Shown: positions 11,261 through 22,994, numbered from the stretch's first letter. The stretch: DNA of 64,000 bases from Exobasidium rhododendri (GCA_026210745.1 CP110632.1:1116001-1180000); one strand, 5' to 3'. Translations and numbers: made by a program. Notes: generated by a model from the letters alone, not told the origin.

Positions 11261-12225
11261 GCTGAGAGGAGAAACCGAGTCCTTTCAAGGTGATGGTTGG
11301 AAGGGGCGAAGGAGCAGATCAGTGCGTCGTCTGCAGTCAAGCTTTATGTAGAGCGAACGAACAAGTTGGTGATCGTGCGAACGAGGCGGAAGTGGAGGTA
11401 CCGTACAAACGGTGACCACGTGTGCGCACACATTTTCCTTACCCTGAAGCCATCGACGTTTCCTAAGAAAAGGTCGAGGAGGACCCGGATGTCCACCCAC
11501 CTCCTAGAAGACCTTGTCGAGCAGTAGCGTTTACGTTTTCAGCCCCATTATGAAGCAGAAGAGAGAAAGGAAAGAGTGTCGATGGGTGGGCCATAGTACG
11601 AGACTTAAAGAGTGACAGAGCGAGGAGAAATAGGATTCTGGGAGAGGCTGCTAAATCCTACTTGTTCCAAACGCCTCGACGGCACCTACACCTCTATTGT
11701 TATTGTATCACACAACCAGGACGGTGATGTTCTAGAGATCTGCCCTAAACCTAACCCCGCATCTTTCAAAATGCGGCGCGATTGCAACAAAAGGTTACGA
11801 CGGCGTATGCCATATACTGTGTAAAGATCCTCCGCTCTCCAAGGTGGCTTTCGCTCCAACTACTCTGAGATTGAGCGTGGAAGATCTAGACTGTCTTTCT
11901 CTTCTGCCGTATACCCGCTTGAAGCGAAGGTCTCTCATTCTTCTCTTTATTTAGAGGTCGCGTACGAAGAGGCGCATGGCAGCTACGGCACTACACCAGT
12001 GTGGCTTCGGAAGAAAAGGAACTCCACATTTTCTTTCTATGTCTATTTAGGCATTGACCCCACCCGAAGCACCAAAGTGGGAACAGACCAACCAGAGGCC
12101 GCCAAAGCTTGCCTGCTTGGTACCTTATTAAAGAGAGAGACAGACCAAGCAAAGTCGCGAACATCCTTCCTAGAATCTGCAACCCCCTCTTTACCATACC
12201 CAGCTAAGCAACCACCTATTCCATC
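11261..12225. promoter_or_regulatory. Divergent promoter region between SigF-like copy 1 and acetyl-CoA synthetase
   Basis: This 965-nt gap lies between two outward-reading genes. No protein-like frame and no RNA gene was seen. A CACGTG box occurs near 11416. A TTATTTAG and a TTATTAAAG (about 11947 and 12125) are weak TATA candidates, the second about 100 nt before the synthetase ATG. Confidence 0.4.
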
Positions 12226-14364
12226 ATGGCTGAGTACAAAGATGTCAAAGCTCATGACATCCCGTCTCGTCAGTTGAGTGCACCAAAGCCCCACATCGAT
12301 CATGACACATACGTGAAGGATCATGAGATCAGCATCACTCGACCAGACGAATTCTGGAGAAAGGTGAGTCGTCATCATGCAAGAAGTTCTGTAGAAAGAT
12401 GGGCAGTCGGCTCACCTGACTTTTCCTCCACCCGATGCGTCGCCGTAGATTGCCAATGAATCTATTGACTGGATCACCCCCTTCAAGACTGTCCGTGCCG
12501 GTGACTTCGTTCAGGGTGACATTGCCTGGTTCCCAGAAGGTCAATTGAATGCTTGCTACAATTGCGTTGACAGATGGGCGTTTAAAGATCCCAAGAAGGT
12601 GTGTTTGTATTCAGTCTTGGTGTATGTGCTTCACGTTTCTGATTGTCTCCCTTGTCTATGTGCCTTCAGACTGCCATCATCTACGAAGCCGATGAGCCAG
12701 GTCAGCACCAGGAAATCAGCTACGGCGAACTGTTGCAGAAAGTGTCACAACTAGCCAACGCTCTACTAACTCGGGGTGTCAAGAAGGGTGACACTGTCAT
12801 CGTCTACTTGCCCATGATTCCAGAAGCAGCCATCGCTCTTCTCGCTTGTGCTCGAATCGGTGCGGTCCACTCTGTCGTCTTTGCCGGCTTCAGCGCAGAC
12901 TCACTTCGAGACCGAACTGTGGATTGTGAAGCTAGAGTCGTAATTACCTCCGACGAAGGAAAGCGAGGAGGAAGAACAATTGCTACCAAGAGTATCGTAG
13001 ATGCTGCACTGAAAGAGTGTCCCAAGGTAGAGCATTGCATCGTTGTCAAGAGGACAGGTAACGAAGAAGTAGAATGGACAAAGGGACGAGACGAATGGTA
13101 CGAGGAGGTCTGCGAGAAAGAGAGACCTTACTGCCCTCCCACGCCCGTCAACAGTGAAGACCCCCTCTTCATCCTATACACTTCTGGATCGACTGGAAAG
13201 CCAAAGGGAGTCGTCCACACCACTGCTGGTTACCTTCTGGGAACCGCCTTGACAGTCAAACACATCTTTGATCTGCACGAAAATGATAAATTTGCTTGCA
13301 TGGCCGACGTTGGCTGGATCACAGGACATTCTTATATTGTTTACGGACCTCTCATGAACGGTACCACCACACTTATCTTTGAAAGTACCCCAGTCTACCC
13401 TACTGCCTCCCGTTACTGGCAAGTAGTCCAGCAACACAAGATCACGCAATTCTACACTGCCCCTACCTCCATCAGACTGTTGCGTCGACTAGGAGAAGAG
13501 CACGTACAAGGTCATGATCTATCCACTCTGAGGGTCATTGGAACTGTCGGTGAACCGATCAATCCAGAAGCTTGGAACTGGTACAATGAAAACGTCGGAA
13601 AGAAGGAATGTGCCATTGTAGACACGTACTGGCAAACCGAGACTGGGTCTATCATCATTACCCCTCTACCCGGTGCCACGAAAGCAAAGCCCGGTAGCGC
13701 TACCAAACCATTCTGGGGTATTGAACCAGTCTTGCTTGACCCAACCTCTGGTCAAGAACTGACAGGGAACGAAGTAGAAGGTGTTTTGGCTATCCGTCAA
13801 CCTTGGCCAAGTATGGCCCGAACGATCTTCAACGATCATAAGCGATTCTTGGAGACGTACCTGAAGCCCTATCCTGGATTCTACTTTACCGGTGATGGTG
13901 CTGCTCGTGACAAGGATGGCTATATCTGGATTAAGGGTCGTGTGGATGATGTCTTGAACGTCTCTGGTCATCGACTTAGTACAGCCGAGATTGAGAGTGC
14001 ATTGGTAGGACATCCTGGAGTCGCTGAAGCAGCCGTTGTCGCTATTCCAGATGAAACAACCGGTCAAGCTATTGCCGCATACGTCACCATGAAGGACGAC
14101 TACGATGGAAACAGCGACCAAGCCGCATTGACAAAGGAATTGATTGTCACAGTCCGTAAGAACATCGGTCCATTTGCCACACCAAAGAGGATCATCATTT
14201 CCCAGGATCTACCAAAGACTAGATCTGGTAAGATTATGAGGAGAATTCTGCGAAAGATTGCCAGCGGTGAAGGCGATCAACTAGGTGACCTGTCAAGCTT
14301 GGCTAATCCCGCCATCGTGGAGGAGCTGAAGCAACAGAATGACAAGCTGGCAGCAGGAAAGTGA
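12226..14364 (+). CDS. Acetyl-CoA synthetase
   Basis: Exons 12226..12363, 12449..12598 and 12670..14364 encode 660 aa, the usual length. It makes acetyl-CoA from acetate, ATP and CoA in cytosol and nucleus. ANL-superfamily motifs are all present: the P-loop [15 protein letters not shown], the ACS signature [28 protein letters not shown], the hinge region [15 protein letters not shown] and [18 protein letters not shown]. The C-terminal [15 protein letters not shown] holds the catalytic lysine that is acetylated in regulated homologues. No peroxisomal or mitochondrial targeting signal is obvious. Both introns are near the 5' end. It is convergent with the metallophosphatase gene (152 nt between stops). 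Confidence 0.96.
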
Positions 14365-14516
14365 TCGTCTTCATTGTTTTGGTCTCCTCATCTTTTCGTA
14401 TTCACTCGGCCGTCCTATGCTACTCAGTCATTGTAATTAGCCTTTCTTTCCTCTCATAAGTACAACAGATCGAATAAAGTACAACGTTGACAAAACACGG
14501 CTCGATGGGTATAATC

Positions 14517-16203
14517 TTAGTCCCTCGTGGAAGTGGGCGCCGCTATGGTGCTTGCAGGGACCAAGTTTGACCATGCATCACTGAGAGAAGTGCTGTAGCG
14601 CTGCAGGGGAAGGGGAGATGAGACTCTTGTATGTGACGCCGCTGTTCTGACAATTACTTTGAACACACGCACCTTCTCGCCAGTGTAGGAGCGGATGTAG
14701 GTGCTGACGGACGATGCAACGGTGGAGAGATCGAATTCGAGCACTCTCACTCCATGATTCCACAGTATAGAATCGTATCCACCGAATCCACTGTGTTTAG
14801 CAAAGCAGAGAGGAACGATCTGACCTGCTTGTGTCTTCACGTTGCTGGGAGCACACCACTGTAAGACGTAAAAGTTTTGTGTAATACATCGGTCCTTATT
14901 TGAGTGCTCAGTCTGACCCCACGGCGGTTCAGCATCACTCACGTCGTTCCCATGGTCGTGACCTGATACTATTCCGTGCACCCTAGCTTGCCCCGCAGCA
15001 GATTGCATGAATGCGTCAAGAAAGGCTCGATCCTGACCGCTATAGGGGACTACGTCGTACGAAGAGTTAGCTGTGGCGGTTGTTCAACTTTTCATCAACC
15101 TGATATTTTCATGATGGTTGTACTACTCACCACTTGCATTCTCCCCACCTTGACTTGACAAAGGCTGATCAGCGTTCAGGCCGGGGTATGTCCGCTCTTC
15201 GCTTGGATCGTCCGTGATCTCCTCAAAGACACCTCCAACAGCAGCCTTGTAAGGCATACTATTCTGCGATGCAAGCATTGCGTGTACTGGAATATGCACA
15301 AAGAGTATTGAGGGCGGTAGGTGCGTCCAAGCTGCCTGTAAGAAGACGAGGCGATGTAAGAAAAGACGACAACGAGGAGACTGCCATCGCTTCTCCACTA
15401 ACCTGCATCGCTCTGGTCTCGCTCTGAATCCAGGCGGCAACACTAGAATCAACCCAGTCATCTACTTGTGCTCCTCCCTTTGAGAGCATTTGCTTTCCGG
15501 AACGAGAATCGAAGAACCAGAGAAGTAAAGAGGGAACCTCCTCCTTCATCGGTTGAGCGTTCGCATACACTGGCAGCCAATAATTGTCTGTTCCCACTTC
15601 TCCCCCACCAATGCCAGGGAGAGATTTGCGTGTGTAGGAGAGGGCAGGAGACAGTTTCTTTTCTATCTCGGTGATAGAGCCATGCGTGGAGTACTTGTCA
15701 TTGTCGTGGTTCCCTTTGGTCGTTGCAAAGGGGACATGCGCCTCGACTAATGAAAGTTTGGTCGCAGGAGAGAAAGAGGAAGAGAGAGCTTAAGAATTGA
15801 CGAGTCTCTCACTCGTGTACCGCTCTACAAGCTCACTCATTGGACTCAAGATTTGTTGCACTGCGTCTTCTACATCCTTGGTAGACTTTGCAGCTTCTCC
15901 AGATACTATGTCGCCTAAATGCACCACGAAGTCCGGTCTTTCCATCGTTAGGTACTTCTTCACAGCCTGCTCTGAAGCGTCATTGACCTCTGAAGCATTC
16001 CCAGTGGCATCCTGATCATCGAGCAGATGTGTGTCAGAGACGATCAATAATTTGAATGTCGACTTGGAAAAGTGAAGAGGGCGATGCAAGTCAGGGAGTA
16101 GTGGGGTTTTGAGTAGCGACTGTTGAGCTGGTAGACAGATTGCATTGCCTCCTAAGAAGACGGCAGCTGCTACCAAGACGAGGAAGGTCCAATAGCAGAT
16201 CAT
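14517..16203 (-). CDS. Calcineurin-like metallophosphatase, Dcr2/PAP28 type
   Basis: Exons 16203..15813, 15746..15403, 15335..15131, 15070..14943 and 14858..14517 encode 469 aa. An N-terminal hydrophobic segment (about residues 5-25) is a signal peptide or anchor. The binuclear metal centre is visible in order: VSDTHL, HLGDIV, KGNHDND, HIPVH and GHDHGNDWC. The last two are brought together by splicing, with a Cys-containing loop after GND as in fungal Dcr2-like and plant PAP28-like enzymes. A possible further intron 14672..14601 (GTGCGT...CTGCAG, 72 nt) is in frame and stop-free. Splicing it would give 445 aa and drop a low-quality stretch. The ATG at 16203 is used because the open frame further upstream starts with a non-ATG codon. 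The substrate is unknown. Confidence 0.87.
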
Positions 16204-16608
16204 GTCCAAATGCCCCTTCACTGGATCAAGTCACTTCTCCCTATACACACAGCGATCTAAGAGCACGCATCAATACGTCTGCAGGTGTCGATGTTCTATC
16301 TGGAAATGAAGTAGCAAGGCGATGCACGTTTGCTTCACACCGGAAAATAGCAGTGAGGAGCCAAAAATCCCGCTCGGGCCACTTCTACAAAGAACTCCAA
16401 AGACAGAATTCTCCTCCTGCCTCTGTCCTCCGTGGGTCTGATCTCGTCGTTGCTGAAGAAGTATCGGAGATTGCAGTGAGCAAGGACCTCCTAATGGTAT
16501 GACATTAAAGGGGCCCTACCTGATAGACACTGATAAGACTGCATCGCATTATACGTCGTATATTCATCTTAGTAAGGAGTGCTACGGAAGTCTCTGTCAA
16601 ACGAAGTC

Positions 16609-16616
16609 CATAAAAG
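16609..16616 (+). promoter_or_regulatory. TATA-like box of secreted protein A
   Basis: CATAAAAG lies 108 nt before the ATG at 16724, followed by a CT-rich leader (about 16636-16720). The 520-nt gap 16204-16723 is otherwise a divergent promoter region with the metallophosphatase gene. Confidence 0.5.
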
Positions 16617-16723
16617 GAGACCTAAGTTCCCCTCCCCCCGTCTTGTCCTCTCTCTCACTCCGTTCTTTCCCTGCATATTTACTTCCTCTTCTTGACCTTT
16701 CTTACAACACGCTCTTCCCAATA

Positions 16724-17128
16724 ATGCTTGCTACCAGCTTCATCACTTTGGCCTTAGCCGCTTCCGCCATGGCGCTCAGTAATTGTCCGGCCGCTAAGCT
16801 GTCAAAGAATGAAGAACTCGACACTACACGATCCTTCACACAAGATGGCAACACATTCACCAGTAGTGACAAGACCAAGTACGCCGCTGGATCAGAAGAG
16901 CCATCCATTGTGGGTCTGTTCACTGTTGGAGAAAGCCTCAAGATCTCTCCTGTGATGGGAGTCGACAACTCTCCAAAAATTGCTGTTCTCTACAAGAAAA
17001 GAGGTACGAAGAAGCCTCAAGTCACATACATCACTGTGCCTACGAAGGGAAAGTCTTGCAAAGTGGAAAACTCTGAAGATTGGGCTTTGGTCGACGGCTT
17101 GAAGTACGTCATCAACAAAAGGGCTTGA
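16724..17128 (+). CDS. Small secreted two-cysteine protein A
   Basis: A single exon encodes 134 aa. A clear signal peptide (MLATSFITLALAASAMA) is followed by a mature domain with exactly two cysteines, one right after the leader (SNCPAAK) and one in the C-terminal motif SCKVENSEDW. Before the second Cys comes the strand-like PKIAVLYKK. The same order (Cys, about 70-100 residues, K-I-A-V-x-Y-like strand, Cys, S-x-x-W) is found in proteins B, C and D of this window. The upstream in-frame extension from 16499 is rejected because the signal peptide starts here and a TATA-like box lies between. The function is unknown. It may be an extracellular or wall-associated beta-rich protein, and an effector role would be speculation. 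Confidence 0.75.
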   Translation: MLATSFITLALAASAMALSNCPAAKLSKNEELDTTRSFTQDGNTFTSSDKTKYAAGSEEPSIVGLFTVGESLKISPVMGVDNSPKIAVLYKKRGTKKPQVTYITVPTKGKSCKVENSEDWALVDGLKYVINKRA

Positions 17129-17388
17129 ACGTATGCGGTGTCGTGATGGTGACTCGGATAATGCTTGTTGACGCAGGACTGTCAATGAAGACTAGTGCAA
17201 TACATTCATACCTTCTCCCTATTAATGACATTTTACTTACGTGGAAAGGTGTGTAGTGAATTCTTCTGTTTACACTTTATTCTTCTCCGCAAACCTGAGC
17301 TAGATAGATGAAGTAATAACGATGTCGCCATAGAGAATGGCATCGTGACAAATTATACTGCAAACAATCTCGCGATTAGCCACGTTAT

Positions 17389-17486
17389 GACACTTTGTCC
17401 GAGTGGTCTAAGGAGATTGGCTTGAATCAACAAGCATTGATACCAATTATGCTTCGCATGCGCAGGTTCGAACCCTGCAGGTGTCG
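17389..17486 (+). tRNA. tRNA-Ser(UGA) with a 15-nt intron
   Basis: The cloverleaf was folded by eye. Acceptor GACACTT pairs with AGGTGTC at 17479-17485, with discriminator G. The D-arm stem is TCC/GGA, and the anticodon stem is ATTGG/CCAAT with anticodon TGA at 17423-17425. An intron at 17427-17441, just 3' of position 37, contains TCAA, which can pair with the anticodon. The long variable arm ATGC-TTC-GCAT marks a class II tRNA, and the T-arm is GCAGG-TTCGAAC-CCTGC. Six T residues at 17494-17499 would end Pol III transcription. Confidence 0.93.
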
Positions 17487-17493
17487 ACATTAC

Positions 17494-17499
17494 TTTTTT
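17494..17499 (+). terminator. Pol III terminator of tRNA-Ser
   Basis: A run of six T residues lies 8 nt after the tRNA 3' end. Confidence 0.7.
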
Positions 17500-17615
17500 G
17501 ATTGTACCGCTTGCGCTAGTCCTCTTCCATTCCTCCCCTTTCTTCCCTCCACCCACCCTCCACACTCACTAGATTCATCCCACCTGTATCTTCTTTTATT
17601 TCAATCCACTACACC

Positions 17616-18514
17616 ATGCAAGATCCTTCCTATGAAGTGGCAGGGGTAGTGAAGGGGCTCGTTCAAGCAAGATCAGCTACACTGCAAAGAGACTGTCTTG
17701 AAAAGTATTTTGCTCCTGATGCCTCCTTTGATCACCCGTTCTGCAGCGTTGTGAGCAGCAGCAGTGTGAGTGGGTCGAAACATGTTTGGGTGAGAGCAGC
17801 TTGCCAGGTCCTTACTGAACATGATCTCACAGTCGCGAGATACTGGAATTCTGCCGATCTACCAGTGGCTGAGGTGTATGTTTGACCCTACAATCCATGT
17901 TCATAACGTCGGTGGGTCCTGCATGCATTGCTGCTAGAGAGAACGAGCGAGGTGCTGACAGAGTCTGTTCTTTTTGTTCAGGCTTCGACAAGGAGGGCAA
18001 CAAGATGTGAGCTTATCCCTGTCATCTGTCGGCTCTTCTCATTCATCTAATCGTGAGATCGGCGCTTGACTCCTTCAGGTTCCTCGACGTCACGCAAACG
18101 TTGAAGCCTAATCACTTTCCTTTCTCTTTGTATGCTCTGACGGTGAGGTGAGTGTCTCCTTTCACTGCATAGTGCCGACTCGCAGTCAACTTCTTACTAC
18201 CTGCATTGAACTGAAATCCATCAGGCTCGTCATCGTGCTGTTCCTGCAAAGAGGGGCTGATGGCTGCTTCTACATCAAGCGACAGGAAGATTACTATGCA
18301 CCTCAGACGTGAGTTCCTCCTTTACTCTTGACACAAAGGAAGGTACTCATGCTCAGTTCCTCTCTTTTCCCCTCACAGTCTGCCAGGGAAGCTGATTCCG
18401 GGAGGGGAAACAGTGATCAATCTCGTCAAGCGATTCTTCGGGTTCCAATGTCTTATTCTCGCTCTTCTGTTTCGTCTCATCTTTCGTTTCTGGAGGCCGA
18501 TCAGCAAGACGTAA
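17616..18514 (+). CDS. SigF-like NTF2-like domain protein, copy 2
   Basis: Exons 17616..17765, 17833..17911, 17982..18006, 18079..18147, 18225..18308 and 18379..18514 encode 180 aa. It is the paralogue of the gene at 10462-11260 and shares MQDPS, YFAPDASFDHPFCSV, IYQWLR, FLDVTQTLKP, KRQEDYY and a hydrophobic tail ending in WRPISKT. Three introns lie at the same sites and phases as in copy 1. Two extra introns here isolate a 25-nt exon (17982..18006), whereas copy 1 reads straight through that part. First exons are both 150 nt and the fifth/third exons both 84 nt. The start lies 130 nt after tRNA-Ser. A membrane-tethered NTF2-fold protein is inferred; no activity is known. Confidence 0.8.
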
Positions 18515-18935
18515 AGGGCCAGTAACGGCAAGCAAGACATTAACACAGCAAGGTGTCAAGCTAGAGGGAGGAAAAATTGAGCGTGGGAGTCGAAGCACAC
18601 TTCTTCCCGCACAAACGGAGCTGCTAAAGCCTCGACAGATGCCATCTCGACTCACAAGATTAGCGACTCGGCAGAGTAAGAATTGTATATTGCCCTGCTA
18701 GGCTTGACCTGGCGCTGAGGGATCTACCGTAATGACACAGTACTGTCCACCACACACCTCCCCGTCACCAGCCTTTATATCAGAAGTCAGCAATCGCATA
18801 GCGGTCACAGATGAGCTGAAGGAAGTTTTTGCTTTCGACACTCTATGTGTATTATCGTGTGGCGAACAAAGTAGTAGTGCATAAAATTACAATGTGAAAT
18901 CCAGACCCTCGTAACACGCCCCGGCCAAGCTGTCC

Positions 18936-19955
18936 CTATTTGACGACGATGCAGAAGTTGTTCAGATGGACGCCTACCTTGATTTCCTCCTTCTTCCACA
19001 CCTTCTTGTCCCACTTCTTGGCCGTTTCCTGGAACATGTACCTGGTCAGGCTTTTCGAACTGATTCGGTGAACAGAAAGGTGAAGTGTAAGATCGTCAGC
19101 GGGCGGCTACCTTCTCGATTCCACTCACTCATCGTGATGCGCCACCTTCCACCCGCAGGACTTCAACGTCTCTTCCAGCCTCTCGTGTGTGCAATATCGG
19201 CTGTTATTGACACAAGCCAAAGGCAGGATGAGCGCGAGATGCCCACCTTTCTTCAAAAAGCGATGGGCGTGGATCAGCATCCTCCCTCGATCTTGAATAT
19301 CCCCAACAAAATTAATGACCATGCTCAACGAGACAACGTCGAACCTGTCCTCTTCCGAGGCAGGTACAGGAAAGTCAAAGAAGTCGACTTGTTGTACATT
19401 TGGCCCTCGAGGCTCGATGTCGATACTGGTAGCTTTGATCCAAGGATACTTGACAAACGACGTTCCTGTCAGCGACCCCACGTCCAAGAGCTTGATGTCC
19501 TCTCTAACGTTGCCTCGAACCTCTCGCACAGTCTGCATGATCCATTTCCCACTCTCTCCGCCCTTGAGATTGTCTACACCGGCCAGACTGGCGTCCTGAT
19601 ACGCCTTTAGACCTCCCAGACTTTCCCTCTCCATCAATAGTTTCTTCCTCTCTGCCTCATCCGTAGCCTGTGCCAACTTTTTCTCCAAAGCGTGGAAGGA
19701 GGCGATCAGTAGTGAGTGTGCAGATGGTCCGTCCGTCGTAGGTGCTTTGACTGGCTTTGCAGAAGTGTCTTTCGAAGCGCTCGTCTCCTCTGAAATACTG
19801 CTTTTCACCTTGGGGTGCTTTGCATGCTTGACACCACCTCTTTTGCCTCTTGGTCGAATCAACTTCTTCTTCTTCCCTTTGCTCTTGGTCTCTGCCTTGA
19901 CATTTGCATCGCCCATCGTTGCTGACGTCTTTGGCTCTTCGACTGTGTTCGACAT
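18936..19955 (-). CDS. BMT2: 25S rRNA adenine-N1 methyltransferase Bmt2
   Basis: Exons 19955..19129 and 19059..18936 encode 316 aa. A lysine-rich N-terminus (KSKGKKKKLIRPRGKRGG) resembles a nucleolar localisation signal. The Rossmann methyltransferase core has LLDVGSLTGTSF (SAM motif I), ATSIDIEPR, DVVSLSMVINFV and HLALILPLACVNNSRYC, typical of the Bmt2 family, which makes m1A in helix 65 of 25S rRNA. The tail RYMFQETAKKWDKKVW with GVHLNNFCIVVK is in exon 2; both the frame and the family end fit. The gap 18515-18935 towards SigF-like copy 2 (convergent) holds nothing recognisable. Confidence 0.9.
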
Positions 19956-20329
19956 GAGCGAGAGTAGTCAATGGCGATAATGACACCGCGGAAGGAAATT
20001 TTAAAAAACTTACAATTCGAAAGTCTTGGCCCTATCCTTCGAGGCCACGCGACGCGCTGTCTGCACCAATTTCGCACCTCACTGCCAGAGGTATGAATGA
20101 GGTGACTGGAGAGGGCAGCAAGGAGACATGAAAGAAAGAAGCTCGTTCGCTTGCCTTGCTGGTCGAGTGTATGAAGACGGTGAATAATCAAGGTAATTGC
20201 CTCCGGACATGTCCGAATTTGGCTATATATCACGCTAATCGCAGGTGATGTCGAGCAGCGGTAGTGTCTTGTCATGTTGTCCAAGCAAGCAGCTCTTGCC
20301 GAATCCACTTGCTTGTATAATGCTAATGA

Positions 20330-21099
20330 TCAAGGAACATACTTCATGTTTAGACGAAAGAATACGTTATGCAAAGCGTACATGAGCGCACTCAGGGCTG
20401 CGTCGCATACGCTTTCCTTCTCCAGGGCGTCGAAGTATTGGGCGACGTCTACACTTGCAAACGGTGTTGAGAGTTTTGTCGAGTCTTTGCATGCCAGTAC
20501 AAGTAACACTCACTCTTGCTTGTCCCATTTTGTTCCAGGAAGTGACTTCCGCACAGCTGCCGGGCAAGTTAGATTGCTTCCCTTGTACATCCCGATATAC
20601 CTCGATGAATGTTGCACTCACTGTAGCCATGTTGCAAGAGCTCCATCAAAGCTTCAAACCACTCCAGTGATCGATGCCTTTGCTTAAGAATTGATCTTGA
20701 ATTGTCGACGGCGCTTTGCCATGGCGCATCACTAGATTGGACGAGCGGGCCCGTAGCATGGCGAGTACAGAAAGAATCGATCCATTCCGGATGACACGGC
20801 ATGTCTTTAAATGTAGAGAGCAGATCGTCCAATTTGACATGCATCGCATCATAGAGATCATCATCTCGTTCTCTTTCAGACGTGATGTAGCAGCAGGATA
20901 TGACCGAAAGGCCAAGTTCAAGTAAAAATTTGTCTTCTTCATCGTCATGATCTTTTAAAAATGAAGACACGAAGGTGAAAAGCTCTTCTGCTAGACACTT
21001 CTTATTGGCGGTAGTGATATAGGGTATCTTCTTCTCGTCGACGGATTCTTCCAGGGGTATACACAGTGTTGGTCCTTGTGGAGGATGGTCTAGAACCAT
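20330..21099 (-). CDS. Orphan protein of unknown function
   Basis: Exons 21099..20622, 20556..20514 and 20453..20330 give 214 aa from the first in-frame ATG. The two introns are 65 and 60 nt with GTGAGT donors, and the joined frame stays open to TGA at 20332..20330. The frame remains open upstream to about 21300 without an ATG, so a 5' exon may be missing. The protein is acidic and apparently helical, with segments such as KCLAEELFTFVSSFLKDHDD, SLEWFEALMELLQHGY and VAQYFDALEKES. I do not recognise a domain; there is no signal peptide or membrane helix. The protein-like composition on both sides of two good introns is the main support. Confidence 0.55.
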
Positions 21100-21763
21100 G
21101 TCGATGCAAACACTATAGCCTGCTGGAGCGGCCACAATTACTGTTTTGGCGCAGAGAAGATAGGGAAGAGACCCCACGACCCTGAGTTGAACTTTGATGT
21201 GTCGCCGACGCCGTCGATATGAGGTTTTGGAAGGAGGCGAGGGTTGGGGTGACTTTATGACGAGGTTGATGAGGGGCAGATGATGGTGGTTCTGTGCCAA
21301 TTCTTAATGATAAAATTCTCCGGCCGAGGAATTAGCACAAAAGTTTATCTGAGGCTGAGATCTCGCAGGTCCGTGCATAAGATCTGTTTGCTTAGAGACG
21401 ATACGCACTTTCGCTCGACTTCTGGCTTGGCGACAGTCTAGTTGAAGGCACTACCGGTACCTGAGAACAAGACTATCTCTTCGCAGGAAGTCATCAGCCT
21501 CTTCAGCAGACGACAATCATAATTATATCGAGCACACCCCTTAAAGTGCACGTATTTAACAAACCACGAGCGGAGGAAACAGCTCGGTGCTCGAGCCATT
21601 CGCGTCAAGATTGCTTGCTGCCTCCCCTCCACATCTCGTATAGATAGAACGCCGTGCTATATGTATACATCTCCGACGTGTAGTGACGCCTTTGTGCCGC
21701 TAATCATCCATCTTCCCTCCAAGCTAGCTGTAGCACCGACAAGAAGCACTGGCACACTTAATC

Positions 21764-22842
21764 ATGACGGACAAGGGAGTGAAATTAGGATTGGGTGCTG
21801 ATGAGGAGCCCACGATAAACACATCTAGCATCCCTGACATTGGCGAGGGGAACGGCGCCGTGCACTCTGGTAAGCATGCCGGCGAAACAGTACCATCTAG
21901 TGGTGAAGCATCGACCATTTCCTATGGCGAGCATGCAGGAGGCCTCGCCCCAGCAACAAGCGAAGACAAGGGTGACGCAAAAGTGAATCATGCAAGTCTC
22001 GGTAAGAACACCGAAGGCTTGGTGCTATTCGACTTGACAGTCGCCACGGGTGCCCGGAAGGCATTCAGTCCTCATGTGAGTGGCCGATTGGCGTGGGTGC
22101 GTGGCTTCTTCCGACTCACTCCGTGTGCTAATCCAATCCCCTCTTTGATCTGATTTGACAGTGCATGAAGACTGTGCTGGATCTCAAGCTGCTCAGCATC
22201 GGCTACGATCGGCAGAGAGTCACTTTCACACAAGTGCGAAATGAACTGGAATCTCGAGTGGGCGAGAATGTGACGGTTCCCACCCTCGAATTGGCCAACG
22301 GCTCACACCTGACTGATTCGTGGAACATTGCTCAATATCTATATGAAGAGCATGAGCATGGATCGTTGCTGTTCCCTACCTCGTCGTCGAAGATGTTTGC
22401 CAAATTCATCGAGGGATTTGGCAAATTAGAATTAGGTCCAAATCTGGGTCCCTTGACACGGGTCGATCTTTTAAATCACCTGGACGAAGACTCTCAAGAA
22501 TACTTTGAGAATGTCAAGATCGGGAAGGCGAAGATGGACAAGTTCCGCTCGATGACAAGAAGCGACAAGGAAAAGTCGATTGATACTTGTATCGCAGCAT
22601 TAGAGCCTATCGAAGCGGTACTTATCCTTGCCAGATCGGAAAGCAAATCGAGACAGGTTTGGCTAGAAGGTGGAAGTCATCCGACTCATGCTGACTTTGC
22701 TCTGTATGGCTGGCAAGTCTACAGTCGAGTATCTGGACCGAAGGTGACAAAGGCAGTCTGGAATGCGCATCCGGCTGTGGCAAAGTGGGTACAAGACATG
22801 AACGATTGGGCAAGTCCCGACATCACAGGCGACTACTTCTGA
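21764..22842 (+). CDS. Glutathione S-transferase-like protein with N-terminal extension
   Basis: Exons 21764..22075 and 22162..22842 encode 330 aa. After an 85-residue polar, low-complexity extension (with the related strings SGKHAGET and YGEHAGGL), a thioredoxin-like GST N-domain begins at LVLFDLTVATGARKAFSPH. It continues with MKTVLDLKLLSIGYDRQRV and VPTLELANGSHLTDSWNIAQ, where the P and S residues would contact glutathione. A helical C-domain ends with HADFALYGWQVYSRV and DWASPDI. The order resembles fungal GST classes related to beta-etherases (GTE/FuA type). The substrate is unknown. The gap 21100-21763 upstream has no recognised feature. Confidence 0.83.
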
Positions 22843-22994
22843 GCCGATGGAGGGGGGATAAAGGAAGGTTTGTCTTGTTGTCATTCACATCAGCAATAGG
22901 ACGATAATTGACATTGATACTGAATTTGTGAAGGGTATGGTCATGTAGAGTCAGACAGGGAGAGGAAAGGGATGTAGAGGAGAGGCTTGATGCG

